Shown here: piece by piece, positions 33,908 to 42,710 of the stretch
How the letters are laid out: every line of letters starts with the position of its first letter
Position numbering within the stretch: position 1 is the stretch's first letter
DNA from: Brucellaceae bacterium
GTDB taxonomy: Bacteria; Pseudomonadota; Alphaproteobacteria; Rhizobiales; Rhizobiaceae
Reading direction: 5' to 3'
NCBI GenBank assembly: GCA_020637775.1
Contig: JACKJV010000014.1
Span: forward strand, 1 to 64,000
DNA: 64,000 bases
The notes under the pieces: generated by a model
The model's input: the letters and a program-made list of their open reading frames with translations, nothing else
Told to the model about the DNA's origin: nothing
Databases searched by the model: none
Translations under genes and position numbers: made by a program

Positions 33908-34009
33908 ATGTTTCCCATGAAGCTGAAACCTTCGCTCAGAACCCTGCATGCCGAGTTGCTGCGCCTATGCGCGCGCATCGGCTATTCCCCGCCGGCATTT
34001 CCCGTCTGA
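33908..34009 (+). CDS. Possible 33-residue leader peptide or small protein
   Basis: A 34-codon frame begins MFPMKLKPSLRTLHAELLRL and ends in PPAFPV. It lies 53 bases before the aminotransferase start and just after a stem-loop. It has a helix-like basic N-terminal half but no clear ribosome-binding site and no recognised family. It may be a spurious frame. Confidence 0.25.
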   Translation: MFPMKLKPSLRTLHAELLRLCARIGYSPPAFPV

Positions 34010-34062
34010 CATCACCTGTCGTTTTTTCTTGATCGCCTGATTCAATCAGCGGGGACAAGCCC

Positions 34063-35448
34063 ATGACATATCAAAACTATTCGCTGGAGCAGCTGCAGGC
34101 CATCGATGCGGCGCACCACCTGCATCCCTTCACCGACCACAAGGATCTGCGCGCTGCGGGCAGCCGCATGATCGTGCGCGCCGACGGCGCGTTCATCCAT
34201 GACAGCGAGGGCAATGCCATCCTCGACGGCATGGCTGGCCTCTGGTGCGTCAATGTCGGTTACGGCCGCGACGAACTGGCCGAGGCGGCCTATACGCAGA
34301 TGAAGGAATTACCCTATTACAATTCGTTTTTCCGGTGCACGACACCGACGCCGGTGCTGCTTTCACAGAAGCTTTCCGAGATTGCGCCTGAACATGTGAA
34401 CCAGGTCTTCTACGGATCTTCCGGTTCTGAATCGAATGACACGGCGCTGCGGCTCGTCCGCCATTTCTGGGCGCTTGAAGGCAAGCCCGAGAAGCAGATC
34501 ATCATTTCGCGCCAGATGGCCTATCACGGTTCCACCGTGGCCGGCGCTTCACTGGGCGGCATGAGTGCGATGCATGCCCAGCTCGGTGCGCCTGTGCCGG
34601 GCATCGTCCACGTCATGCCGCCCTATGCCTTCGAGCTGAAGCAGGACGGCGAAAGCGACCATGATTTCGGCTTGCGGGCGGCGCGGGCCGTTGAAGACGC
34701 AATCCTGGAGCATGGGGCGGACAAGGTCGCCGCATTCATCGGCGAGCCGGTCATGGGGGCGGGCGGCGTGAAAATCGCGCCCGACAGCTATTGGCCCGAG
34801 ATTCAACGGATATGCCGCAAGCATGACATCCTGCTCATGCTGGATGAAGTGATCACCGGCTACGGCCGGACGGGCAACTGGTTCGCCGCCCAGACACTGG
34901 GCATCGAACCGGACACGATCACCACCGCCAAGGCGCTGACATCGGGCTATCAGCCTCTCTCGGCCTTGCTCGTCGGGGAACGTATTTCCCGTACGCTGAT
35001 CGAGAAGGGGGGCGAATTCTTCCACGGCTATACCTATTCGGGCCATCCGGTTGCTTGTGCCGTCGCGTTGAAGAACCTGGAAATCATCGAGCAGGAGGGG
35101 CTGATCGAACGGGTGCGCGACGATACCGGCCCCTATCTCGCCAGCCAGCTTGCCGAGCGGATTTCCCCGCACGGGATCGTGGGCGAGGCGCGCTCCATCG
35201 GCCTGATGGCGGCCATCGAGATCGTGAAGGACAAGGCCAGCGGCCAGCGGTTTCCCGGCGCGGGGGCGGCGGCCGTCTGCGTGCGCGATCACGCCATTGC
35301 CAATGACATGATGATGCGCGCTGTCGGCGATACGATGATCCTGTCGCCGCCGTTGATCTGGACCCGCGAGACGATCGACATGGCAATGGACCGCATTCTT
35401 GCTGCGCTTGATGCAGCGGAGCGGGATCTGAGGAGCAGGGAGGCGTGA
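34063..35448 (+). CDS. Class III PLP-dependent aminotransferase, SpuC-like
   Basis: The 461-residue protein has the class III omega-aminotransferase fold. GLWCVNVGYGR lies near the substrate site, YGSSGSESNDTA binds phosphate, Asp261 in LDEVITGYGRTG contacts the cofactor, and Lys290 in TTAKALTSGYQPLSA forms the Schiff base. It closely resembles SpuC-type putrescine:pyruvate aminotransferases, though beta-alanine, GABA or taurine are possible amino donors. A GabD-like succinate semialdehyde dehydrogenase is encoded at 58895. It has an unusually long structured upstream region. Confidence 0.85.
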   Translation: MTYQNYSLEQLQAIDAAHHLHPFTDHKDLRAAGSRMIVRADGAFIHDSEGNAILDGMAGLWCVNVGYGRDELAEAAYTQMKELPYYNSFFRCTTPTPVLLSQKLSEIAPEHVNQVFYGSSGSESNDTALRLVRHFWALEGKPEKQIIISRQMAYHGSTVAGASLGGMSAMHAQLGAPVPGIVHVMPPYAFELKQDGESDHDFGLRAARAVEDAILEHGADKVAAFIGEPVMGAGGVKIAPDSYWPEIQRICRKHDILLMLDEVITGYGRTGNWFAAQTLGIEPDTITTAKALTSGYQPLSALLVGERISRTLIEKGGEFFHGYTYSGHPVACAVALKNLEIIEQEGLIERVRDDTGPYLASQLAERISPHGIVGEARSIGLMAAIEIVKDKASGQRFPGAGAAAVCVRDHAIANDMMMRAVGDTMILSPPLIWTRETIDMAMDRILAALDAAERDLRSREA

Positions 35449-35461
35449 TCATCGGCGGTTC

Positions 35462-35854
35462 ATGGCCATGGGTGCGAACGTGAGAAAGCGTTCGCCACAG
35501 CGGCAAGGCGGGCATGGCCGGCGGACGGGCAAGGGGTCGTCCGCCGATCTCCTGCTGGCGCCGTTCGTTGTCGTCATGCGCCTGCCGGTCCTCTACGCCG
35601 AAGCCGCGAGCGGCGGAATTGGACGAACGGAATCGCATCTCGCGGTCAACGAGAAGATCACCGCCGGCGTGGAAGGCATCTGGGAAGCGCAGCTTTCCAT
35701 GCTGAACGCCGCGTTTGATTTCTGGCCCGATGTGCTTTCCGGCCGGCACCCGGTCGATCTCCTCGCCGATAGCTGGGTCCAGGCATCCCGCGCCGCGCTT
35801 CGGCCTGCCTCGCTGACGGTTCGCCGCAATTTCGACCGGTTGAGCCGGGGCTGA
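35462..35854 (+). CDS. Hypothetical protein, weakly phasin-like
   Basis: The 130-residue protein (ATG 35462 or 35468) has a basic N-terminus and an amphipathic helical C-terminal half with ITAGVEGIWEAQLSMLNAAF and VQASRAALRPASLTVRRN. That character resembles phasins, which coat polyhydroxyalkanoate granules, but the match is weak. It follows the aminotransferase by 13 bases with no good ribosome site visible, and converges on the M50 gene. Function unknown. Confidence 0.5.
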   Translation: MAMGANVRKRSPQRQGGHGRRTGKGSSADLLLAPFVVVMRLPVLYAEAASGGIGRTESHLAVNEKITAGVEGIWEAQLSMLNAAFDFWPDVLSGRHPVDLLADSWVQASRAALRPASLTVRRNFDRLSRG

Positions 35855-35857
35855 ACG

Positions 35858-37963
35858 TCAGAAACTGCTTTCCCGCACAAGGATGGCGGCAACGCGCCGG
35901 AAAAAACCGGCCGCCAGGCTCTCCCGCTTTGCGTCGAGCAGGACGGTTCCGCGCATTTCGTAGGTGACGCCCAGCGAATCCATGGCTTCGAGCTTGCCGG
36001 CATACCAGCTCCCGGCAATGGCATCCCGGGCATCGCGCTGCGTCCGGACACTGCCGCCGTGTTCGGCGGCAAGCAACGGGCCGGGCAGCGTGTTCATGGG
36101 GGCCGGAGAGATGTCGGTCAGTGTGACATCAATTGCCGGTGTCTCAGGTTCAGAGGCGATGAAGCGGCCGATTGCACCGGGGGAAAGCCGGTGAATGGCC
36201 GCTTCCGGGATCGTGGCGACCAGTGCAGGGGCAGCGGTGCCAGCGATCACGGCGAGGCGGGCGGATGGCGCGACCCAAAGCCCGGGCTGGAGATCGGGCA
36301 GGGTATTGGCAATGCGCCCGGAAATGGGCGCCCGGATTTCCAGCGCTGTCTCCAGCGCTTCCAGACTGGCGATTTCGCTTCTTGCCGAAGCCAGTTCATT
36401 TTCGATCACGCCGCGCTGCGAGAGATCGCGGTCATCGGCGGCCATGCGGGCAAGGCGTGCGCGCGCCAGGGTCATGCGGGCGAGTGCCACTTGCTTGCGA
36501 TGGACCAGATCCGGCGCTTCGAGCCGGTAAAGCAATTGCCCCTCCTGCACGATTTCGTTGTCGGCGGTCAAAACATCGACCAGTCTGGCCTTGGCTGACG
36601 CATGCAGTGGGAAGGTGGGCGCGGCCCGCAGAAGCGCCGGCGCTGCAATTCTTCCCTGCCAGGGTACGAAAAGCGCACAAAGGACGGTCGCGAGAATGAA
36701 TGCGTTGCGGGCAAGTGTCCGGTTGAGCGTTATCCGCTTCCGGTTCTTCCACCATTCGGCAAGTTCGCGAAACACCGGCATTGCGATGAAGACAGCGATT
36801 TCGAGGCAGAAAAGGACAATGCCGATCACCTTGACCGTCATGTGGTAGACGAGAAGCGCAATACCGGCGAACAGGAAAAAGCGGTAGACCCAGGTCGCCC
36901 AGGCATAGACGATGACGACATGCCGTGTCGCGGGCGCGAGCGGTTCTGGTGCCGGATCGCTCCACCCGAACAGGAGTTCGCGCAAGCGCCACCGTGCCAT
37001 GGCAAAGCTGCGGTTCTGCAGATTGCGGAAGTCCATGCTGTCAGCCAGAAGGTAATATCCGTCAAAGCGCATCAGCGGATTGAGATTGACGGCAAGGCTG
37101 GTCAGCCATGACAGGGTGGCCGCTGCAAAGACCGCGCCGCGCAGCGGCCCGTCCGGCAGCAGCGCCCAGAGAAGAGTGCACCAGGCGGCAATGACCAGTT
37201 CCGTGAAGATGCCGGCCGCATCGATCATCACGCGCTGGCGCGCCGGCAGCCGCCACGCGCTCGTCGTATCGGTGTAGAGGATGGGAAACAGCACGATGAA
37301 GGCTATGCCGATGGTCGGCACCGGTGTGCGATAGCGCCGCGCCATGAAGGCGTGGCCGAGTTCGTGCAGCGACTTGATGACAACGAGGCTGGCGCCGTAG
37401 ATCAGAAAGCCCTCGAAGGTCAGGAAGTCAATGAATGTGCTTGCAAAGACATCCCATTGCCGGGATGCAAGCCAGAGACCGGCCAATGCGGCCAGTGCCG
37501 AGAGAATGGCGAATGCGCGGGTGAAGAGCGGCGCCACCAAGGGCCAGAGACGGTCGAGGAATGCCTGGGGCCGGAAGAGCGGCAGGCGAAAGAAGATATA
37601 GGCATGGGCGGCGCGGGAGAAGATCCCCTTCTGGCTTCGCCGTGCATTGGCGGCCCGTGCTTTCCATTCACCGGGTTCCGGCGTGGTCAGTTCGTTCGCC
37701 GTCAGATAGCGCACCATGGTATCGATGTCTTCGGGTGTGGCCGGCCGGCCGGTCATCTCCTCGTGCCGTCGCATGATCCGGCTCTTGCTGCCTGCGCCCC
37801 AGACGGCGAGTAGATCGAAGGCCGCCCGGGGCAACCTGAAAAACCGCTGGCGCACCGGATCCTCGATCAGCCAGGCACGTATGCCATGCCTGTCTTTGGG
37901 CGCTTCATGCACGCGCAGATCCGGGCGCAGGGCAGGCACTGGCATGTCTTCAGCCGGCGTCAC
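35858..37963 (-). CDS. PqqD-like/M50 peptidase/HlyD fusion protein
   Basis: The 701-residue protein combines a cytosolic, PqqD-like N-terminus (~residues 12-95), a membrane zinc metallopeptidase of the M50 family, and a C-terminal HlyD-like biotinyl-lipoyl adaptor. The peptidase has HELGH in KSLHELGHAFMARRY and NLNPLMRFDGYY as the second motif. Similar fusions accompany export of large surface proteins or peptides. The start is GTG 37963, three bases after the preceding gene's stop; ATG 37945 is an alternative. It ends the operon with two other HlyD-type genes. The exported substrate and an outer-membrane or ATPase partner are not in this window. Confidence 0.8.
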   Translation of the reverse strand: MTPAEDMPVPALRPDLRVHEAPKDRHGIRAWLIEDPVRQRFFRLPRAAFDLLAVWGAGSKSRIMRRHEEMTGRPATPEDIDTMVRYLTANELTTPEPGEWKARAANARRSQKGIFSRAAHAYIFFRLPLFRPQAFLDRLWPLVAPLFTRAFAILSALAALAGLWLASRQWDVFASTFIDFLTFEGFLIYGASLVVIKSLHELGHAFMARRYRTPVPTIGIAFIVLFPILYTDTTSAWRLPARQRVMIDAAGIFTELVIAAWCTLLWALLPDGPLRGAVFAAATLSWLTSLAVNLNPLMRFDGYYLLADSMDFRNLQNRSFAMARWRLRELLFGWSDPAPEPLAPATRHVVIVYAWATWVYRFFLFAGIALLVYHMTVKVIGIVLFCLEIAVFIAMPVFRELAEWWKNRKRITLNRTLARNAFILATVLCALFVPWQGRIAAPALLRAAPTFPLHASAKARLVDVLTADNEIVQEGQLLYRLEAPDLVHRKQVALARMTLARARLARMAADDRDLSQRGVIENELASARSEIASLEALETALEIRAPISGRIANTLPDLQPGLWVAPSARLAVIAGTAAPALVATIPEAAIHRLSPGAIGRFIASEPETPAIDVTLTDISPAPMNTLPGPLLAAEHGGSVRTQRDARDAIAGSWYAGKLEAMDSLGVTYEMRGTVLLDAKRESLAAGFFRRVAAILVRESSF

Positions 37964-37966
37964 GGT

Positions 37967-39415
37967 TCATATTCCCAATTTCTGACGCAATGCCGCGATG
38001 GGACGGCGGAACAGAAAGTAGCCCAGAGAGACCGATGGCCCGAAAATCTGTGCGGTCCCGCGCAATCCTGCACGCAAACCGGCGCTGCCACCATCGAGGG
38101 CTGCCAGAACGGGATAGACAAGGCGGTTGTCCGGTGTCGGTTCTGCCAGATAGGCGGCGCGTTCGATCCGTGCCGCGACCGGCGAGAGCGGGTCGGAATC
38201 CAGGAAGAGCCGCAATTCGCCGTCTCCCGCGAGCGCTGCGGTATCCCCGATTGCCAGCTCGATCTTCACGCGCAGGCGCGCCGGATCCGCAATCTGCAAG
38301 ATGCGTTCGCCGGTGGACACCGGTTTGCCGGTCCAGTCGTCCCTGTTGGAATAGAGCACAAGCCCGTCCGACGGCGCGCGGATGCCGGCCCTGTCAAGCC
38401 GGCCGCGCGCTTCCGCCAGTTCCGCTTCGGCCATGCGCCGTTCGGCTTCCGCGATCGCCAGGTCGTGCCGCATTTCGCGCGAGGTGAAGGCGCCCTGGCG
38501 GGCCCGGCGCTCGCGTGCAGCCGCGATGTCGAGTGCTCTTGCCGCCACGTCGAAACGGCCCTTGAGTTCGGTATCGTCGAATTCCGCGAGCAGGTCACCG
38601 GTTCGCACCGGCTGATTCGGGTCGACGAGGAGCCGGCGGACCACGCCATCGATCGGCGCGGCTACGACGATCGGGTCGCGCGGCACGATTTCAGCGGGCG
38701 CCAATACGGTCAACGGCACCGGGATGAAAAGAGCCAGCGCCGCAAGCGCGGCGAATGCCAAGGCAAACTGGCGGCGCCGCGCCAGCAGGATCTGCCGCCC
38801 CCGGCGCTGTGCGAAGGGTGTAAGGGCATGGCCATAGGCAGAAGCCAGGCGGCCGGCGATCACCAGGTCGGCATCGCCGGGGGCCTTGGCAACAGGCGCG
38901 ACCAGGCAACCGGCCATCCTGCCGCCGGTGATGCGGAGCGGCATAGCGAGCAGGAGCGTCGTCGCGCTGCCCGGCAATCGTGTCTTCAGCCGCAAAAGGA
39001 CCGGACCGCCTTCGGCCAGTCTGCCGGCTTCCAGTGCGACTGCCCGCTCCAGCGCCGCGGCAAGTGCGGACTGCCGGTCGGGCTGGGCAAGCCCGGAGGC
39101 GTGGCGAAGGACCACGCGCCCATGCCAGGCACGATAGAGCAAAAGGTAACAGGCAGATGCCCAGGGGAGAATGCGGCCGGTTTCGTCCACGATGTACTGG
39201 CCCAGTTCGGCCTCTGTCGCCGCTTCGCGCAAGCCTCCCTCGATCTCAAGCAGCAATTGCAGCCGGGAGGGCGCGGTCTGCCCGATTCCGGCCCGCGCTC
39301 CGGCCCCTCCTGCCTTCAGGCGCCCTGTATCTTCCGGCGGCAGCGGGCCGCTTGCGGCGCCTGCGCCCTGCGGCGTCACCTTCAGGCCGAAATCCTTTCG
39401 CACGGGCGCGTTCAT
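37967..39415 (-). CDS. HlyD-family membrane fusion protein with GAF-like N-terminus
   Basis: The 482-residue protein has an N-terminal cytosolic region of ~180 residues. Its LLLEIEGGLREAATEAELGQYIVDE and PLRITGGRMAGCLVAPV segments suggest a GAF-like sensor fold. One membrane helix (~residues 208-228) follows, then HlyD barrel and coiled-coil domains with RAGLRGTAQIFG near the end. A cytosolic sensor fused to a periplasmic adaptor would couple export to an internal signal. A GGGGGAA site precedes ATG 39415. It lies between the other two adaptor genes of the operon. Confidence 0.75.
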   Translation of the reverse strand: MNAPVRKDFGLKVTPQGAGAASGPLPPEDTGRLKAGGAGARAGIGQTAPSRLQLLLEIEGGLREAATEAELGQYIVDETGRILPWASACYLLLYRAWHGRVVLRHASGLAQPDRQSALAAALERAVALEAGRLAEGGPVLLRLKTRLPGSATTLLLAMPLRITGGRMAGCLVAPVAKAPGDADLVIAGRLASAYGHALTPFAQRRGRQILLARRRQFALAFAALAALALFIPVPLTVLAPAEIVPRDPIVVAAPIDGVVRRLLVDPNQPVRTGDLLAEFDDTELKGRFDVAARALDIAAARERRARQGAFTSREMRHDLAIAEAERRMAEAELAEARGRLDRAGIRAPSDGLVLYSNRDDWTGKPVSTGERILQIADPARLRVKIELAIGDTAALAGDGELRLFLDSDPLSPVAARIERAAYLAEPTPDNRLVYPVLAALDGGSAGLRAGLRGTAQIFGPSVSLGYFLFRRPIAALRQKLGI

Positions 39416-39419
39416 CGTG

Positions 39420-40175
39420 TCATTCCCCCGCCGGGGCTGCACGAGCAAAGCGTGCCGTGCCGCTCATGCCCGGCAGGATGCCGCCATCGGTCACGTCGAG
39501 CGTTCCGGTCAGGCGGATCGTCTGGCTGACAGGGTCCACTTCCGCGCCGATCCGCTCCAGATGACCCAGAACGGTCGCTCCTGTCTCATCGACAGTGAAG
39601 TCGAAGCGGTCCCCGTCGCTGAGCCAGCGAAGCCAGCGCGACGGAGCCACGAAATCGATTTCAAGGTTGCGGTCGTCCACTATGATGACCAGCGGCTTTC
39701 CGGGCTCGGGCATTTCATGGGCTTCACCGAGAAGCTCGACCACCCTTCCGTCAAAGGGTGCCTCGATGCGGCAGCCGGCCATTCGCGCTTCCGCCAGTTC
39801 AAGCTCGGCTTGTCCTTTCTCGCGGGTGGCGGATGCGAGGGCGACGTCGCCCTTGCCGGCGGCGCCGAATTTCTGCAAATGCGCCTGCTGGTTGTATTCG
39901 ATCGCCGCGGCACGGGCGGCCGCGCTTGCTGCGCGATGCTCGGCTTCCAGACGGCTGCAATCGAATTCCAGCAACACGTCCCCCTTGCGAAAGCCCATAC
40001 CGTCTCGCAGTGGTGCCCTGGCAAGCGGCACGGTGAGGTCCGTGGCGATCTCCACCCTTGCCTTGGAGCGCACGACGCCGCGCAGTTCAGCCGCGGGATC
40101 GTTGTCGCCGCCATGCGCGGCAGCGCTGAACAGCAGCAGGACGGCGGCGGCAATGGAAAGGATGGAGCGTGTCAT
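39420..40175 (-). CDS. HlyD/RND-type periplasmic adaptor protein
   Basis: The 251-residue protein begins with a signal peptide (MTRSILSIAAAVLLLFSAAAHG). It then has lipoyl-like (ARAPLRDGMGFRKGDVLLEFD) and barrel segments of the membrane-fusion family. It is the first gene of the three-gene operon and has ATG 40175 preceded by a GGGGA site. A perfect 7-base dyad related to those before the GGDEF-EAL and ManC-like genes lies 35-59 bases upstream. Confidence 0.8.
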   Translation of the reverse strand: MTRSILSIAAAVLLLFSAAAHGGDNDPAAELRGVVRSKARVEIATDLTVPLARAPLRDGMGFRKGDVLLEFDCSRLEAEHRAASAAARAAAIEYNQQAHLQKFGAAGKGDVALASATREKGQAELELAEARMAGCRIEAPFDGRVVELLGEAHEMPEPGKPLVIIVDDRNLEIDFVAPSRWLRWLSDGDRFDFTVDETGATVLGHLERIGAEVDPVSQTIRLTGTLDVTDGGILPGMSGTARFARAAPAGE

Positions 40176-40209
40176 CTGGTCCCCGAGATCATGAATCACG
40201 GGAAGAATA

Positions 40210-40234
40210 GTTGTATTTATCTGAAAGATACAAC
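40210..40234. promoter_or_regulatory. Candidate operator B (GTTGTAT-N11-ATACAAC)
   Basis: GTTGTAT (40210-40216) and ATACAAC (40228-40234) form a perfect 7-base inverted repeat with an 11-base spacer. It lies 35 bases upstream of the adaptor operon's first ATG. Related sites are at 8579-8603 and 52626-52649. Confidence 0.55.
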
Positions 40235-40353
40235 CTTAAATTTGTGCGCCGATGGCAAAAACCGCGCCCGCCTGCTGCGGCGGAACGCGGTCTTGCCACT
40301 CGATACGCATGGCTCCCGCCCGGTAAACGGCACGCAGGGCCGGGAAACGCTTT

Positions 40354-40382
40354 GCTCCGGTACGCGATACCTGATCCGGAGC
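40354..40382. terminator. Nested hairpin downstream of mmsB
   Basis: GCTCCGG (40354-40360) pairs with CCGGAGC (40376-40382), and GGTA/TACC (40359-40362, 40368-40371) forms an alternative inner stem. It lies past the mmsB stop on the minus strand. It has no clear T tract, so it is a weak terminator candidate. Confidence 0.35.
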
Positions 40383-40514
40383 GGCAAGGCGGTATTCATT
40401 CGCCTTGTCATTCCTTTTAAAGCGGTATCGTTACCGGCTGGTTAGCGAGGCCTTAAGCAAATCTAAATCGTGCAATTTTTTCGGTTTTTACGCGTTTACG
40501 CGGGTTAACGGATG

Positions 40515-41399
40515 TCAACCTTCCTTGCCGCGCAGGAAATTGATGATGCCCGAGAAATCGGTATCGGCGTGGCCCTGCGCATTGAACAGCGAATAGAGCT
40601 GGGCGGCTTCGGCGCCGAGCGGCGTGGAGGCGCCGGCCGCCTGGGCGGCTTCCTGGGCAAGGCGCAAATCCTTGAGCATGAGGCCAGCCGCGAAGCCGGG
40701 CTTGTAGCCGTTGTTGGCAGGCGAGGAGGGCACCGGTCCGGGCACCGGGCAATAGGTGGTCAGCGACCAGCACTGGCCGGAGGACGTGGACGCGACATCG
40801 AACAATGCCTGGTGTGACAGTCCCAGCTTCTCAGCCAGTGCGAACGCCTCGCCGACGCCGATCATGGAAATGCCGAGGATCATGTTGTTGCAGATTTTCG
40901 CCGCCTGGCCATTGCCGGCATCGCCGCAATGTACGGCCTTCCTGCCCATCAGCGCGAGATAGGGTTCGGCGCGCTTGAAGGCCGCTTCCGAGCCGCCGCA
41001 CATGAAGGTGAGCGTACCGGCCTGCGCACCGCCGACGCCACCGGAAACCGGCGCATCCAGCGATTGCATGCCGGCGGCTTCGGCAATGGCATGGGCCTTG
41101 CGCGCCGATTCGACATCGATGGTGGAGGAATCGATGAACAACGCGGCGCGGTCGGCGGCCGCCACGATCTCGTTGTAGACGGAAAGCACATGCTTGCCCG
41201 CCGGCAGCATGGTGATGATGACATCGGCCTCGCGCACCGCGGCAGCCGCACTGGCCATCACGGTGACGCCATTCTCACCTGCGACCCGCAGGTTTTCCGG
41301 CACAAGGTCGAAGCCCTGTACCTGGTGGCCACCCTTGACGAGATTGGCCGCCATGGGATTGCCCATGTTGCCGAGGCCGATGAATGCGATCGTGGTCAT
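40515..41399 (-). CDS. mmsB: 3-hydroxyisobutyrate dehydrogenase
   Basis: The 294-residue NAD-dependent dehydrogenase starts with FIGLGNMGNPMAANL, the cofactor motif of the beta-hydroxyacid dehydrogenase family. DAPVSGGVGGAQAGTL and GNGQAAKICNNMILG, with the catalytic lysine in AAKICNN, follow. It oxidises 3-hydroxyisobutyrate to methylmalonate semialdehyde in valine breakdown. The neighbouring isobutyryl-CoA dehydrogenase gene lies 33 bases upstream, so they form a catabolic operon. Confidence 0.9.
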   Translation of the reverse strand: MTTIAFIGLGNMGNPMAANLVKGGHQVQGFDLVPENLRVAGENGVTVMASAAAAVREADVIITMLPAGKHVLSVYNEIVAAADRAALFIDSSTIDVESARKAHAIAEAAGMQSLDAPVSGGVGGAQAGTLTFMCGGSEAAFKRAEPYLALMGRKAVHCGDAGNGQAAKICNNMILGISMIGVGEAFALAEKLGLSHQALFDVASTSSGQCWSLTTYCPVPGPVPSSPANNGYKPGFAAGLMLKDLRLAQEAAQAAGASTPLGAEAAQLYSLFNAQGHADTDFSGIINFLRGKEG

Positions 41400-41432
41400 G
41401 TCCTGTCTCTCCTCCTTGGCGCCTGTCGAGGC

Positions 41433-42599
41433 TCAGCGTCCGATCATGTGACGGGCGACGATCATGCGCATGATCTCATTGGTTCCTTCGAGAATCTGGT
41501 GGACGCGCAGGTCGCGCACCAGTTTCTCCATTCCGTAATCGTGCAGATAGCCGTAGCCGCCATGAACCTGGAGCGCATCGTTAGCGATCCGGAATCCGGC
41601 ATCGGTGACGAAGCGCTTCGCCATGGCGGACCATTTGGAGGCATCCGGGCTCTTGCGGTCCAGCTTGGAAGCCGCGGTGTAGAGCAATTGCCGGGCGGCC
41701 GAGAGTTCGATCTCCATGTCGGCCAGCTTGAACTGCAGGGACTGGAACTGGTTGATCGCCTTGCCAAAGGCCTGGCGTTCGCCGGCATAGGCCAGCGCCT
41801 TCTCGATGGCGGCGGTTGCGCCGCCCAGCGAGCAGGCGGCGATGTTGAGGCGGCCGCCGTCAAGCCCGGCCATGGCGATGCGGAAGCCCATGCCTTCATC
41901 GGACAGGCGGTTCTCCACGGGCACGCGGCAATTGTCGAAAATCACCTGTGCGGTGGGCTGCATGTGCCAGCCCATCTTGTTCTCCGGCGCACCGAAGGAA
42001 AGGCCGGGCGTGTCCTTCTCCACCACGATGGTGGAAATGCCTGACGGGCCGTCGCCGCCGGTACGCACCATCGCCACGTAGATGTCATTGGCGCCGGCAC
42101 CGGAAATGAACTGCTTGGCGCCGTTGATCACATAGTGATCACCGTCGCGGACGGCCTTGGTCTTCAGTGCGGCTGCATCTGACCCCGCGCCCGGTTCGGT
42201 CAGGCAGTAGCCGGCCAGCAACTCCATCGACGTGAGCTTCGGCAGGAAGCGCTGGCGCTGTTCCTCGTTGCCGAATGTGTCGATCATCCAGGCGGCCATG
42301 TTGTGGATCGAGATGAAGGAGGAGAAGGCCGGGCAGGCGGTGGACAGGGCCTCGAAGACCAGAACCGCATCCAGCCGGGACAGGGCGGAACCGCCGACAT
42401 CGTCGCGCACATAGATGCCGCCGAAGCCGAGCGGCCCGGTCTCGCGGATGACGTCATCGGGGAAATGGCGCGCCTTGTCCCATTCCAGCGCATGGGGCGC
42501 CACACGGTCATCGGCGAAGGAGCGGGCCATGTCCTGAATGGCGCGCTGATCCTCGTTCAGCTCGAACTGCCCTGCGGTCATGACGACGCTCGCGTCCAT
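41433..42599 (-). CDS. Isobutyryl-CoA dehydrogenase-type acyl-CoA dehydrogenase
   Basis: The 388-residue flavoenzyme shows the acyl-CoA dehydrogenase blocks: GYCLTEPGAGSDAAALKT, YVINGAKQFISGAGA, RIAMAGLDGGRLNIAACSLG and the C-terminal YGYLHDYGMEKLVRDLRVHQILEGTNEIMR. Its order with 3-hydroxyisobutyrate dehydrogenase points to isobutyryl-CoA in valine catabolism. A GGGAGGA site precedes ATG 42599. Confidence 0.85.
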   Translation of the reverse strand: MDASVVMTAGQFELNEDQRAIQDMARSFADDRVAPHALEWDKARHFPDDVIRETGPLGFGGIYVRDDVGGSALSRLDAVLVFEALSTACPAFSSFISIHNMAAWMIDTFGNEEQRQRFLPKLTSMELLAGYCLTEPGAGSDAAALKTKAVRDGDHYVINGAKQFISGAGANDIYVAMVRTGGDGPSGISTIVVEKDTPGLSFGAPENKMGWHMQPTAQVIFDNCRVPVENRLSDEGMGFRIAMAGLDGGRLNIAACSLGGATAAIEKALAYAGERQAFGKAINQFQSLQFKLADMEIELSAARQLLYTAASKLDRKSPDASKWSAMAKRFVTDAGFRIANDALQVHGGYGYLHDYGMEKLVRDLRVHQILEGTNEIMRMIVARHMIGR

Positions 42600-42710
42600 G
42601 ATGTCCTCCCTGTGTTCAGGTTTGCCGGTCACCAATCTAGACCAAGCCACGGTGCGCGCAACATGCCCTGCATGTACACATTCGCCGCACAGCCGATGTG
42701 CGCCGGCTCA

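Larger units (their letters stand above)
33519..34062. other. 544-base intergenic region with repeats and several hairpins
   Basis: This long gap precedes the class III aminotransferase gene. It holds three TTTGC-rich repeats (33538-33612), three stem-loops (33717-33748, 33805-33842, 33886-33906) and a possible 33-codon ORF (33908-34009). I see no tRNA or recognised sRNA. It may be a structured leader or encode a non-coding RNA. Confidence 0.55.
40176..40514. other. 339-base intergenic region between the adaptor operon and mmsB
   Basis: It contains operator B at 40210-40234 and a nested hairpin at 40354-40382 that may end the mmsB transcript. The rest is AT-richer sequence with no gene that I can support. 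Confidence 0.6.
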
